A stretch of DNA of 59,378 nt from the NCBI GenBank assembly GCA_003138355.1, contig PLFX01000010.1, positions 1 through 59,378 on the forward strand, read 5' to 3'. Below the pieces are notes generated by a model. That model had not been told where the DNA came from and did not search any database. It was given only the letters and a program-made list of their open reading frames with translations. This stretch comes from Solirubrobacterales bacterium. GTDB taxonomy: Bacteria; Actinomycetota; Thermoleophilia; Solirubrobacterales; Solirubrobacteraceae. A program made the position numbers and the translations under genes. The stretch's first letter is position 1; each line of letters starts with the position of its first letter. Below are positions 37,724 through 46,238 of the stretch, piece by piece.

Positions 37724-39492
37724 TGGCCTGGCTTGCGGCGCGCCGCGAGCGGAGTCAGCTGCGCTTCCTCTTGCGTGGCCGGAGCCTCGCAATCGTCGTT
37801 CTGATCGTCGTCTCGGTGCTGACGGGTATTTGTGAAGCCTCGATTCTCGCGATCGTCGCCGAGGTGGCAAGCGCGCTCGTCAGCCGCACCAACGAGTTGC
37901 ACATCTCGATCGGCCCGCTTCACATCAGCGCGACGATCAGCGGCCTGCTCGTCGTCGGCTTTGCTCTGATCGCGGCCCGTCTGCTGCTTCAGATACCGAC
38001 GGTGGTGCTACCGGCGCGATTGGCGGCCGACGCCCAGGGAACCCTGCGCAGAGGTCTGATAGCGGCTTTCACGAGTGCCTCCTGGACCGTCCAGTCGCGT
38101 GATCGGGAGGGCGAACTGCAGGAGGTATTGACGAATCAGACGGGGCAGGCCTCATTCGTGACGCTGGCCCTGACAGGGCTCGTGACGAGCGGGCTGACAT
38201 TGCTGGTGCTCGTGGGCTCCGCCTTCGTCCTCCAGCCCGTGGCCGCGGCAATCACGCTGGTCGCTACAGTCGTCCTCCTGAGTGGCCTTCGCCCGCTCAG
38301 CCAACTGGTCGGGCGGCGCTCGGAGATGCTGTCCGTCGAGCAGATACGCCTGGCTCATGGCATCGGACAGACGGCGCGAATGGCGGAGGAGATGGACGTC
38401 TTCGGGGTGGGCCGCCAGCAAGCTCGCGAGGTACAGAAGCTTGTCGATGCCGTCACCCGACATTTCTCGCGCCAGCAGATGCTCGGGAGCCTGGCGCCGA
38501 GCATATTCACGACAGCCACGTATCTCCTCCTCGTCGGCGGCCTCCTCGTGCTCCACATCGCGAACGCGGGCCACGTTGCTTCGCTTGGCGCTGTCGTGCT
38601 ACTGCTGGTGCGCTCGGCTGGCTACGGCCAGCTCGTGTCCGCGAGCTACCAGAGCCTGCGCGGCACGCTGCCGTTCGTGCAACGAGTGCGCGACCGAGAG
38701 CGCGGGTACTTGGAGAGCACGCCGGCGACCGGCGATCGCGCCCTTCCGGCAATCAAGAGCATCACGCTCGAGCACGCCTCTTTTGCTTACGTGCCAGGCC
38801 GACCGGTCCTCGACGACGTGAGCTTCGAGATCGCCGGCGGCGAGTCCGTCGGCATCGTCGGCCCGTCGGGGGCGGGGAAATCGACGCTGACGCAGATCTT
38901 GCTACGGCTGCGGCCACTCGACTCGGGGGCATATCTGGTGAATGGCGTGCCGGCCGCCGAGTACTCGCTCAATGATTGGACGTCGCGCGTGGCCTACGTA
39001 TCGCAGGAGCCGCGCCTGCTGCACACCACCGTCATCGCCAACATCCGTTACTTCCGCGACATCGCCGAGGACGCGGTCATCGAGGCCGCAAAGCTCGCGC
39101 GCATCCACGACGACGTCGCGGAATGGGAGCACGGTTACGACACCGTGATCGGTCCGCGCGCCGACGCGATCTCCGGCGGGCAGCAACAGCGGATTTGCAT
39201 CGCGCGTGCGCTAGCCGGTCAGCCGGCGATGTTGATTCTCGACGAGCCGACGAGTGCCCTTGATCCGCGCTCCGAGAGCCTCCTCCAGGAGTCGCTCGTG
39301 GCCCTACGCGAGCGAACGACGCTGTTGATCGTCGCCCACCGTATGTCCACGCTCGAGATGTGCGATCGGATCCTTGTGATCGTCGACGGACGCGTCGACG
39401 GCTACGGTCCGGCCGGTGAGCTGCTCCGCGACAACAAGTACTACCGGTCGGCGATCTCTCTATCAGGCGCGGGTAGGGCCGGTGCCGGCTGA
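37720..39492 (+). CDS. ABC transporter, fused membrane and ATPase domains (glycan/lipid exporter type)
   Basis: 590 residues. Six predicted helices in the first 320 or so residues form an exporter-type membrane domain. The ATPase half has Walker A GPSGAGKST near residue 382, signature SGGQQQR near 485, Walker B MLILDEPTS near 505 and the switch His in VAHRMS near 540. This half-transporter layout works as a homodimer, like PglK or MsbA. In this context it may flip a lipid-linked oligosaccharide or export a glycolipid. Start is ATG 37720 or 37723. It is followed 18 nt later by a methyltransferase-like gene. Confidence 0.92.
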   Translation: MMAWLAARRERSQLRFLLRGRSLAIVVLIVVSVLTGICEASILAIVAEVASALVSRTNELHISIGPLHISATISGLLVVGFALIAARLLLQIPTVVLPARLAADAQGTLRRGLIAAFTSASWTVQSRDREGELQEVLTNQTGQASFVTLALTGLVTSGLTLLVLVGSAFVLQPVAAAITLVATVVLLSGLRPLSQLVGRRSEMLSVEQIRLAHGIGQTARMAEEMDVFGVGRQQAREVQKLVDAVTRHFSRQQMLGSLAPSIFTTATYLLLVGGLLVLHIANAGHVASLGAVVLLLVRSAGYGQLVSASYQSLRGTLPFVQRVRDRERGYLESTPATGDRALPAIKSITLEHASFAYVPGRPVLDDVSFEIAGGESVGIVGPSGAGKSTLTQILLRLRPLDSGAYLVNGVPAAEYSLNDWTSRVAYVSQEPRLLHTTVIANIRYFRDIAEDAVIEAAKLARIHDDVAEWEHGYDTVIGPRADAISGGQQQRICIARALAGQPAMLILDEPTSALDPRSESLLQESLVALRERTTLLIVAHRMSTLEMCDRILVIVDGRVDGYGPAGELLRDNKYYRSAISLSGAGRAGAG

Positions 39493-39510
39493 CAAGAGCG
39501 GGGCGCTCAC

Positions 39511-40224
39511 GTGACTATCGCAGGCATGCGCGAACGCCTATCGGAAGGCAATCGTTTTGCCTTTGATCGGCTGAGGGCCGGCCGGTGGGGCCGCTACACC
39601 GATGCAAGCGCGCTTTGCCGCGACCACTTCCGCCTGCGGAGTGAATCGGACCATGTGAATTACGCGTCGTTTGCTTACCTCGTCGAGCTGATGGGCGGCA
39701 GGCCGCAGACGATCCTAGAAACGGGCGTGTCAGCTTGGGGCACGGATTCCACCAGATTGTTTGACTCCTACACGCGATCGTTCGGCGGCAGCCTCTGGTC
39801 GGTAGATATCGATGGCGAGCGCGTGGAGCGCCTGCGGCGCCATGTCGCGAGCAGCACGACCCTTGGCTGCGACGACAGCGTTGCGTTTCTCGAGCGGTGG
39901 GTCGTCGACCACCCAGATGCCCGTGCCGACGTGGTCTACCTCGACAGTTTTGACGTCGACTTCTCGGACCCTCTGCCCGCCGCCGAGCACTGCCTTCGCG
40001 AAGTCCAGGCGGTGCTTCCCGCGCTCAAGGCGGGGGCGCTGCTACTGATTGACGATTCGCCGGCGTGCCTCGATGATGTCCCGGAGAACGCCCGCGCCTC
40101 CGCATCCACGATCTTTGCCGAGTTCGGGGCCTGGCCCGGCAAAGGCATGTTGGCGCAGCGATTTCTCGCCAACCGCGGCGTAACTCCGATTCGGCACGGT
40201 TACCAAGCGCTATACCGAATGTAG
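39511..40224 (+). CDS. Class I methyltransferase-fold protein (CmcI/TylF-like)
   Basis: 237 residues. ILETGVSAWGTDSTRLFDSY stands in for the SAM glycine motif, SLWSVDIDGERVERLRRH gives the acidic strand end, and DVVYLDSFDVDF and GALLLIDDSPACLDDVPE resemble the metal-binding DD region of small O-methyltransferases. It probably methylates a glycan component; the weak glycine motif lowers certainty. GTG 39511 is the start, with no Shine-Dalgarno. Next to the ABC exporter, so possibly a terminal modification before export. Confidence 0.68.
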   Translation: MTIAGMRERLSEGNRFAFDRLRAGRWGRYTDASALCRDHFRLRSESDHVNYASFAYLVELMGGRPQTILETGVSAWGTDSTRLFDSYTRSFGGSLWSVDIDGERVERLRRHVASSTTLGCDDSVAFLERWVVDHPDARADVVYLDSFDVDFSDPLPAAEHCLREVQAVLPALKAGALLLIDDSPACLDDVPENARASASTIFAEFGAWPGKGMLAQRFLANRGVTPIRHGYQALYRM

Positions 40225-40233
40225 CGGCCTGCG

Positions 40234-40239
40234 TATTAT
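40234..40239 (+). promoter_or_regulatory. Candidate -10 element (TATTAT), leaderless heptose operon
   Basis: TATTAT with a 6-nt spacer before ATG 40246, ten nt after the previous stop codon. This is the best leaderless-promoter match in the window and would drive the whole heptose operon (40246-45147). Confidence 0.52.
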
Positions 40240-40245
40240 GGGCGC

Positions 40246-41289
40246 ATGACCCCAGCGCGTGACGTCATCTTCATTACCGGCGCGGGCGGCTTCATCGGCT
40301 CGAATATCGCCACTGCACTCTCGCTCGAAGGGCGCCCGTTAGCGCTCTGTGACACCTTTGAGCACCCCGCCGCTTGGGAGTACGTCTCTCAGGTGCTCGC
40401 CCGCGACATCGTGCCGGCGGGCGAGGCTATGGCGTGGCTGGCGGACCACGAACGCGAGGTGGCCGCGATCGTCCATATGGGTGCCATCACCGACACCACT
40501 GAGACGGACTTGGTGGCTCTAGTCAAGAACAATGTTCGCTTTTCGCTCGATCTATGGGACTATGCCGCACGGCGCGACTGCACCTTTATCTACGCATCGT
40601 CGGCGGCGACGTATGGTGATGGCTCGCAAGGCTTTCGTGACGACGACTCGGGGGAGGGCCTCGCCAGGTTGGCGCCTTTGAATGGGTACGCGTGGACCAA
40701 GCACGTGGTCGACCGCCGCATCATCGATGACGTCGAGCATGGTATGGGCGCTCCGACGCGCTGGGCGGGACTGAAATTCTTCAACGTGTACGGACCGAAC
40801 GAGCGCCACAAGGGTGCCATGCGGTCGGTAGTGCATCAGCTCTATCCGCAGCTCCTGGCCGGGCACCCGGCCAGGCTGTTCAAATCGGATAATCCGAAGT
40901 ACCCAGACGGCGGTCAGCTACGGGATTTCGTGTACGTGAAGGATTGTTGTGCCGTCATACAGAACCTACTGGCGACCCCAACGTGCGGGGGGATATTCAA
41001 TGTGGGCAGCGGAGTCGCACGGAGCTTCGCGGACCTGGCCACCGCGGTATTTGTGGCTATGGGACTCGAGCCCAACATCGAGTACGTTGAGATGCCCGCG
41101 AGGCTACACGGGCGTTACCAGTACTTCACGCAAGCGGATATGTCTAAGCTCGTTTCCTTGGGCCTTGCGCCGGCATTTCACACGCTCGAAGCGGGCGTTG
41201 CCGATTACGTGCAGGGCTACTTGGCGAAGGAGTTTGGCAAGTGCCGGCACGACCACGCCGCCGTCCCGCGCGTGGCGCCATCCGGCTAA
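40246..41289 (+). CDS. hldD: ADP-L-glycero-D-manno-heptose 6-epimerase
   Basis: 347 residues against about 310 in E. coli; the extra is mostly a C-terminal tail. VIFITGAGGFIGSN binds NADP, IVHMGAITDTTETD, YASSAATYGDG and YAWTKHVVD give the catalytic residues, and KFFNVYGPNERHKGAMRSV and RYQYFTQADMSKL are specific to HldD. It epimerises C6 of ADP-D-glycero-D-manno-heptose. First gene of a compact heptose operon. Third-position base use is more AT-rich than in the left part of the window, suggesting acquisition. Confidence 0.93.
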   Translation: MTPARDVIFITGAGGFIGSNIATALSLEGRPLALCDTFEHPAAWEYVSQVLARDIVPAGEAMAWLADHEREVAAIVHMGAITDTTETDLVALVKNNVRFSLDLWDYAARRDCTFIYASSAATYGDGSQGFRDDDSGEGLARLAPLNGYAWTKHVVDRRIIDDVEHGMGAPTRWAGLKFFNVYGPNERHKGAMRSVVHQLYPQLLAGHPARLFKSDNPKYPDGGQLRDFVYVKDCCAVIQNLLATPTCGGIFNVGSGVARSFADLATAVFVAMGLEPNIEYVEMPARLHGRYQYFTQADMSKLVSLGLAPAFHTLEAGVADYVQGYLAKEFGKCRHDHAAVPRVAPSG

Positions 41290-41334
41290 GGTAGGTTTTG
41301 CGGCGAGCGTCGCTCGGTCGGAGGGACGCCGGAC

Positions 41335-41493
41335 TTGGAGTTCGACACCGTTGATGACGCGCCACCTGAGTTGGTCTCGCGGAGAGTCGTGCGGGCCCGA
41401 ACCCGCATCGTGCGGCTGCCAGTGGCGGAACGACGCTCCGCCGAGCACCTTCACGGACGCCCGGCGCGCCAGGTGAAGCGACGGGAGCGATGA
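41335..41493 (+). CDS. Candidate 52-residue ORF between hldD and gmhA, not recognised
   Basis: TTG 41335 has GGAGGG nine bases upstream, a well-spaced Shine-Dalgarno, and the TGA stop overlaps the ATG of the next gene (ATGA). The peptide is acidic at first (EFDTVDDAPPE) and then very Arg-rich. It is in the same frame as hldD, so the region 41290-41493 is open after the hldD stop; it might also be a remnant of a longer hldD tail. Coupled translation of gmhA is an inference. Confidence 0.35.
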   Translation: MEFDTVDDAPPELVSRRVVRARTRIVRLPVAERRSAEHLHGRPARQVKRRER

Positions 41494-42575
41494 CGGTCGA
41501 CGGGAAGGTTTCGATGGCCGTCGAATCAGCGCTGCGCGAGAGCGCCGCCGCGGCCGCCGAGCTACCTGGATTGTCCGCGCGAGCTGCGGCCGCAGCCGAG
41601 CTGATAGTCACCGCGCTCAGGGCGGGGGGCAAGGTGCTCTGCTTCGGTAACGGCGGGAGCGCCAGCGACGCGCAGCATCTGAGCGGTGAGCTCGTTGGCC
41701 GCTTCAGGCGTGACCGTGCCGCGCTTCCCGCGATCGCGCTGACCACCGACGGCTCCGCGCTTACAGCGATAGCGAACGACAGCGGGTTCGACCGCGTCTT
41801 CTCGCGCCAGCTCGAGGCTCATGCGAATCCTGGCGATGTGGCTGTGGCGATTACAACCAGTGGACGGTCGGCAAATGTCCTTGCCGGCATCGAGACCGCC
41901 CGCCGGATGAAGCTCGCCGTCGTCCTTCTGACAGGACTGCAAGGTGCAGTCCTGGCTGACAGCGTGAGCATTGCGATCGTGAGTGCTACGGACGACACGG
42001 CCCGCACGCAGGAATGTCACGGTTCGGTGATCCACGCGATCTGCGATGCGGTCGAGGAAGCGATGGCCGAGGTCGATCGTCCGCGGCTCGGCAGCGGAGC
42101 CGTCACGACACTGGCGGAGCTTGCTGAGTTGCGAGAGCACTACCGGCGATGCGGTTGCGTTGTCGTTTGGACCAACGGCGTTTTCGACCTGCTCCACGTC
42201 GGTCATCTGAGCACGTTGCGTGCGGCTCGGGACTTTGGTGATGTGCTCTTCGTTGGCGTGAATGACGATGCGAGCGTGCGCCGGCTGAAGGGACCTCGCA
42301 GGCCGTTCACTCCCGCAGAGGAGCGGGCGGAGCTCTTGGCCGCCCTCGAACCCGTAGATCGCGTGGTTGTCTTCTCGGAGGACACCCCGGACGAGTGTCT
42401 GCGCGTCCTTCGTCCCGATGTGCACGTCAAGGGAGACGACTACCGGCCACCCGACGGCAAGCCGATGCCGGAGGCCGCGACCGTCGCGGGGTACGGTGGG
42501 AGGATTGAGTTCGTCGCCCGCGTGCCGGACCGGTCGACCTCGCGCTTGGCGGACGTTCTTGGCCATGACGACTGA
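41490..42575 (+). CDS. gmhA-hldC: Fused sedoheptulose-7-phosphate isomerase (GmhA) and heptose-1-phosphate adenylyltransferase (HldC)
   Basis: 361 residues in two domains. Residues 1-195 are a SIS isomerase: GNGGSASDAQH (54-64 region) with His63 and Glu67, TTSGRS at 122-127, and Gln174 and His182 matching the zinc ligands of E. coli GmhA. Residues 205-361 are a cytidylyltransferase-fold enzyme like the C-half of HldE: TNGVFDLLHVGHL with HVGH at 236-239, and HVKGDDY near 312. The pair would make D-glycero-D-manno-heptose 7-phosphate and, after two other steps, ADP-heptose. In known organisms the nucleotidyltransferase is usually fused to the kinase, not to the isomerase. Overlaps gmhB by 11 nt. 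Confidence 0.92.
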   Translation: MTVDGKVSMAVESALRESAAAAAELPGLSARAAAAAELIVTALRAGGKVLCFGNGGSASDAQHLSGELVGRFRRDRAALPAIALTTDGSALTAIANDSGFDRVFSRQLEAHANPGDVAVAITTSGRSANVLAGIETARRMKLAVVLLTGLQGAVLADSVSIAIVSATDDTARTQECHGSVIHAICDAVEEAMAEVDRPRLGSGAVTTLAELAELREHYRRCGCVVVWTNGVFDLLHVGHLSTLRAARDFGDVLFVGVNDDASVRRLKGPRRPFTPAEERAELLAALEPVDRVVVFSEDTPDECLRVLRPDVHVKGDDYRPPDGKPMPEAATVAGYGGRIEFVARVPDRSTSRLADVLGHDD

Positions 42576-43122
42576 GGGCCGGCAGGCCGTCTTCCTGGAT
42601 CGCGACGGGACTTTGATCTCGGATCCGGGCTATCTGCGGGATCCGGTGCAGGTGGAGCTGCTCCCGGGCGCCGCCGCCGCCCTGACAGCGCTTGCACAGC
42701 GCGGATACCTGCTCGTCCTTGTGAGCAACCAGTCGGGGATCGGGCGCGGGCTGATCACTGCGCAGGAGGCGCACTCGGTTCATCGTCGTGTCGTTGCCGT
42801 TCTCGCGCAGGCCGGCATAGCACTGGATGCCGCCTACTACTGCCCGCACGCTCCTGACGACGCGTGCTCCTGCCGCAAGCCTCGGGCGGGCTTGCTGTTC
42901 GATGCAGCCCGCGAGCACGGGATCGACCTGCACCGCTCGATCATGATTGGTAACTCGCCGAGCGACGTGGGCGCCGGGAAGGAGGCGGGGACGTTCACGA
43001 TCTTCCTACGCGACGGCGGTTCGACCGCCAATCAGGTCGACGCGGATGCTGTTGCGAGCAGTTGGGACGAGGCTCGCGAGATTGTGATCGCGGCGACTGG
43101 TGACAGGGCACTTCGGTCATGA
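42565..43122 (+). CDS. gmhB: D-glycero-D-manno-heptose 1,7-bisphosphate 7-phosphatase
   Basis: 185 residues, HAD superfamily. FLDRDGTL holds the nucleophile Asp12 and Asp14, SNQSG near 54-58 is motif II, KP near 105 is motif III, and IGNSPSDVGAGKEAG near 128-142 gives the last Asp. The CPH..DACSC segment (Cys93, His95, Cys101, Cys103) matches the structural zinc site of GmhB. It removes the 7-phosphate to give heptose-1-phosphate, the substrate of the HldC domain encoded just upstream. ATG 42565 overlaps the previous stop; ATGA overlap with hldA. Confidence 0.94.
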   Translation: MTTEGRQAVFLDRDGTLISDPGYLRDPVQVELLPGAAAALTALAQRGYLLVLVSNQSGIGRGLITAQEAHSVHRRVVAVLAQAGIALDAAYYCPHAPDDACSCRKPRAGLLFDAAREHGIDLHRSIMIGNSPSDVGAGKEAGTFTIFLRDGGSTANQVDADAVASSWDEAREIVIAATGDRALRS

Positions 43123-44063
43123 TCGCTCCCGGAGTGCGCATCACTGTCGTCGGCGATGTGATGCTCGACGAATACATCTTCGGTGAGGCGAGTCGGATCT
43201 CGCCGGAGGCGCCCGTCCCGGTGGTGCGCGCGCTCGGCGAGCGCAAGACGCCTGGTGGGGCGGCTCACTCGGCTCGCTGTGCAGCGGCCCTTCAAGCCAA
43301 GGTCCAGCTGTGCGCCGTCGTCGGTGCCGATGCGGCCGGCCGGGAGCTCGAGCAGCTGCTCTCGGAGGGGGGTGTCAGCGCACGGTTTGTCAGCTCGGCC
43401 ACGCGCCAGACGATCCGCAAGACCCGTATCTTCGCCGGCCATCATCAGGTTGCGCGCGTCGACCACGAGACGATCAGCGCACTCGACCCCGATGATGAGC
43501 GGGCACTAGCGAACGCCATCAGCGCAGCCGCCGACGCCGACGTGATTCTCGTTTCCGACTACGCGAAGGGATCCGTCACCGGGACCGTCATGGAGCAGGT
43601 GCGGGCGATCGCTGGAGCACACGCCGTGCCCGTCATCGTAGATCCCAAGGCGACGGACTGGTCGCTGTACCGCGGGGTCGATGTGCTGAAGCCGAACGTC
43701 GCCGAGCTCGGCCACGCGAGCGGCATGCCGACACGGACGCCAGACGAGATTCTCGCCGCGGGCGCCCGGATGAGCGCCGAGATGAGCCCGACTGCGGTCC
43801 TGGTCACGCGCGGCGCTGACGGTATGTCGCTGTTTGCCGGTGGTCGCCATGTTTTGGATGATGCGGGGATCACCCGCGAGGTGGTCGATGTGACGGGGGC
43901 CGGCGACACGGTCGCCGTGTGCCTCGCGCTGGCGCGCGCGAGCGGGATGGATTGGCCGGCTGTCCTCAGACTCGCGAATCTCGCCGCGGGCATTGCGATC
44001 CGGCGCGCCGGAACGGCCGTCGTATCCCTGGATGAGCTGATGCACGAAGCCGCCAATGGTTAG
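43119..44063 (+). CDS. hldA: D-glycero-D-manno-heptose-7-phosphate 1-kinase, PfkB family
   Basis: 314 residues, equal to the kinase half of HldE. VVGDVMLDEYIFGEASRISPEAPVPVV is the RfaE1 start and DVTGAGDTVAVCLALA carries the catalytic Asp of the anion hole. The normally conserved GGAANVA is GGAAHSA here, so one substrate-side residue differs. The PfkB family acts in the ADP-(beta) route, unlike the GHMP kinase of the GDP-(alpha) route. ATG overlaps the gmhB stop, and the end overlaps the GT9 gene by 8 nt. Confidence 0.92.
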   Translation: MIAPGVRITVVGDVMLDEYIFGEASRISPEAPVPVVRALGERKTPGGAAHSARCAAALQAKVQLCAVVGADAAGRELEQLLSEGGVSARFVSSATRQTIRKTRIFAGHHQVARVDHETISALDPDDERALANAISAAADADVILVSDYAKGSVTGTVMEQVRAIAGAHAVPVIVDPKATDWSLYRGVDVLKPNVAELGHASGMPTRTPDEILAAGARMSAEMSPTAVLVTRGADGMSLFAGGRHVLDDAGITREVVDVTGAGDTVAVCLALARASGMDWPAVLRLANLAAGIAIRRAGTAVVSLDELMHEAANG

Positions 44064-45147
44064 CGGGCGGCATTTTACGGTCGCGGTTCTGCGTCTCGAC
44101 CACATCGGTGACCTGGTATTGACCGGCCCGTTTCTCGTGGAGCTGAGGGCGACTTATCCCGACGCACACATCCTGCTCGTGGTCACGACGACCGTGGCGG
44201 ACCTGGCGCGGCGGCTGTCGGTCGTCGATGAGGTGCTGACGGTCCCCGACCGGAGAACTCGATGGTTCGGGCGGATCCGCCGCGCCGTGGATCGCTATCG
44301 TCTGATTCGCCGGCTCCGGCGGCGGCGGATCGATGTGCTCATCGTTCCACGCTGGGACTTCGACCACTACGGCGCGCTCAAGATCGCGCGCCGCTCGGGC
44401 GCGCCGCTGCGCTTGGGTTTCGCCGAGACAACCAAGCGCTCCGAACCCGAGGCGTTCACTCGCGTTGTCGACGCGCCGGCGGATGAGCACGAGGCGCTCA
44501 AGCCGCTGCGCCTTTTGCCGGCTGTCCACCAGCGTGACTGGTCAGAGCTCGAGCATCCGCAGTGGTTCACAGCGGAGGACGAGCGAGCGGCAGACAAGCT
44601 CCTCGCGTCTGCCGACGGCCCCCTGATCGTCTTTGGCATCGGTGCCGACGAAGCTCGCAAGGTTTGGCCGGCAGAGCGATTTGCCCTGAGCGCCGTCGCA
44701 CTTTGCGAGGCCTTCCGGGCCGTCGCCGTGGTCGTCGGCAGCCGCGATGACGGTCAGGCCGCGAGCCGCTTTGCCGCCATCGCTCCCACGTGCATCAACC
44801 TCGCCGGCGCCACGACACTGCCGGTCGCGGCCGCCGTCATCGCGCGGGCCATGCTGTTTGTCGGCAACGACGCCGGGCCGATGCACCTAGCGGCCGCAGC
44901 GCATGTGCCGGTCGTGGAGATCCGCTGTCACCCGCGCTCTGGTCAACCGGCCCACAGGTATGGGCCGGCGCGGTTCGGCCCGCGACCCGGCCCGGCGGTC
45001 ACCCTCCAGCCGGCCGGCCCAGCGGCCGGTTGCGTGGGATCGTGCGACGCTCTGCAGCCACATTGCATACTCGCGACGTCCGTCGAGGACGTGGTCTCGG
45101 CCGCGACACAGCTGCTCGCCGTCGTGCCCGGAATGCGCAGTCCGTAA
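44056..45147 (+). CDS. GT9 heptosyltransferase-like protein
   Basis: 363 residues. FTVAVLRLDHIGDLVLTGPFLVELRATYPDAHI is the heptosyltransferase start with R-x-D-x-I-G-D. The C-domain has IVFGIGADEARKVWPAERF and MLFVGNDAGPMHLAAAAHVPVVEI, the ADP-heptose site of WaaC/WaaF relatives. Being the last gene of the ADP-heptose operon, heptose transfer is likely. Acceptor cannot be the usual LPS core if this is a monoderm. The 3' end encodes a Cys-containing GPAAGCVGSCDALQPHCI tail. Confidence 0.9.
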   Translation: MVSGRHFTVAVLRLDHIGDLVLTGPFLVELRATYPDAHILLVVTTTVADLARRLSVVDEVLTVPDRRTRWFGRIRRAVDRYRLIRRLRRRRIDVLIVPRWDFDHYGALKIARRSGAPLRLGFAETTKRSEPEAFTRVVDAPADEHEALKPLRLLPAVHQRDWSELEHPQWFTAEDERAADKLLASADGPLIVFGIGADEARKVWPAERFALSAVALCEAFRAVAVVVGSRDDGQAASRFAAIAPTCINLAGATTLPVAAAVIARAMLFVGNDAGPMHLAAAAHVPVVEIRCHPRSGQPAHRYGPARFGPRPGPAVTLQPAGPAAGCVGSCDALQPHCILATSVEDVVSAATQLLAVVPGMRSP

Positions 45148-45191
45148 CGACCACGCCCGCAGCCAGCATCACCACGGCTGACTTCGCGAAG

Positions 45192-45216
45192 CGCGGGACG
45201 GGGCGGTCGTCCCGCG
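45192..45216 (+). terminator. GC hairpin after the heptose operon, without a T-tract
   Basis: CGCGGGAC (45192-45199) pairs perfectly with GTCCCGCG (45209-45216) around a 9-nt loop. It follows the GT9 stop by 45 nt and directly precedes the next promoter hexamer. Lack of a T run makes intrinsic termination uncertain; it could equally be an operator. Confidence 0.4.
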
Positions 45217-45219
45217 GGT

Positions 45220-45225
45220 TACGAT
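45220..45225 (+). promoter_or_regulatory. Candidate -10 element (TACGAT)
   Basis: TACGAT with a 9-nt spacer before ATG 45235. It is flanked by TTACG repeats and by the hairpin at 45192. No Shine-Dalgarno is present. Confidence 0.42.
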
Positions 45226-45234
45226 CCGTTACGG

Positions 45235-46182
45235 ATGAGTGACGACACGCAGGGCGCCGCCGATCCAGCGGGGCTCGAGGCCGAAATACCCGTCGCGCTG
45301 TTCGTGCACCGCCGTCACGACCTATTGCCGCGTACGCTCGACTGCCTGCGCGCTGCCGGTGTTAGCAAGCTCTACGTCTTCTCCGATGGCCCGCGCGACT
45401 CGGCCGAAGCGTATGCCGTCGACCAGGTACGTGAAACGATCGCTGGCATCGACTGGATCGATCCCGTCACCGTCGCGTGTACCGAGAACATGGGACTGAG
45501 TCAGTCGATTCGCTCGGGTTTGGATCACCTGTTTGCCCGCCATGAAGCCGCAGTCATTGTCGAAGACGATGTCTGCGTAGCGCCCGAGTTCTACTCGTAC
45601 GCGTGCCGCGCGTTAGGCCATTACCGGCGCGATCGCCGCGTGGCTGGCATCACCGGCTACCGACCGCCGTTTACGACGCGTGCGCTCGACAGCTATCCGT
45701 TCGACGTGTGGTTGTCACCGCGATTCTCGTCGTGGGGCTGGGCTACCTGGAGAGATCGGTGGCATGAGTTTTCGTTTGATTTGGCGTCCTTACGGCGCGA
45801 GCTGGAATCGGCTGAGCGCTTCCGCCCTGAACGCGCCGGGTACGACGTCCCGATGCTGATCCACGACGCGGTCGTCACCGAGAAGCTAGGCGGCGCGTGG
45901 GATGTCGTGTGCAACACGAACATGTTGCTCCACGGGCAGTATTTCGTCGCTCCGGCCTGGAACATGATCGAAAACACCGGCTTCGAGGATGGGACACACT
46001 TCAGCGGGCCGCCCCCGTGGCAGCTCGTGTGGGAGCGCGATCGACGTCCCGCGGACATCCGCTTCGCGCCGGTCGAGGAATGTGAACCGATTCTCCGCGA
46101 TTACTTGCGGTTCTTCCAGCCAACGCATGCGCAGAAGCTTCGGGGTGTGCTCGGCGCCGTGAAGGTGAGACTGCGCGGGTGA
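45235..46182 (+). CDS. GT-A glycosyltransferase, GT2/GNT-I-like
   Basis: 315 residues. PVALFVHRRHDLLPRTLDCLRAAGVSKLYVFSDGPR opens the nucleotide-binding half. AAVIVEDDVCVAPEFYSYACRAL contains the EDD metal motif, and SPRFSSWGWATWRDRW follows, a pattern common in bacterial GNT-I-like transferases. Soluble, no signal peptide. ATG 45235 fits the promoter spacing. It is a single gene between the heptose operon and a convergent minus-strand pair. Sugar unknown. Confidence 0.83.
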   Translation: MSDDTQGAADPAGLEAEIPVALFVHRRHDLLPRTLDCLRAAGVSKLYVFSDGPRDSAEAYAVDQVRETIAGIDWIDPVTVACTENMGLSQSIRSGLDHLFARHEAAVIVEDDVCVAPEFYSYACRALGHYRRDRRVAGITGYRPPFTTRALDSYPFDVWLSPRFSSWGWATWRDRWHEFSFDLASLRRELESAERFRPERAGYDVPMLIHDAVVTEKLGGAWDVVCNTNMLLHGQYFVAPAWNMIENTGFEDGTHFSGPPPWQLVWERDRRPADIRFAPVEECEPILRDYLRFFQPTHAQKLRGVLGAVKVRLRG

Positions 46183-46238
46183 TGAGGTGGAGGGGGACAT
46201 CCGTCGCACCATCGCTCGGTTCCCGCTCGAATCGCTAA

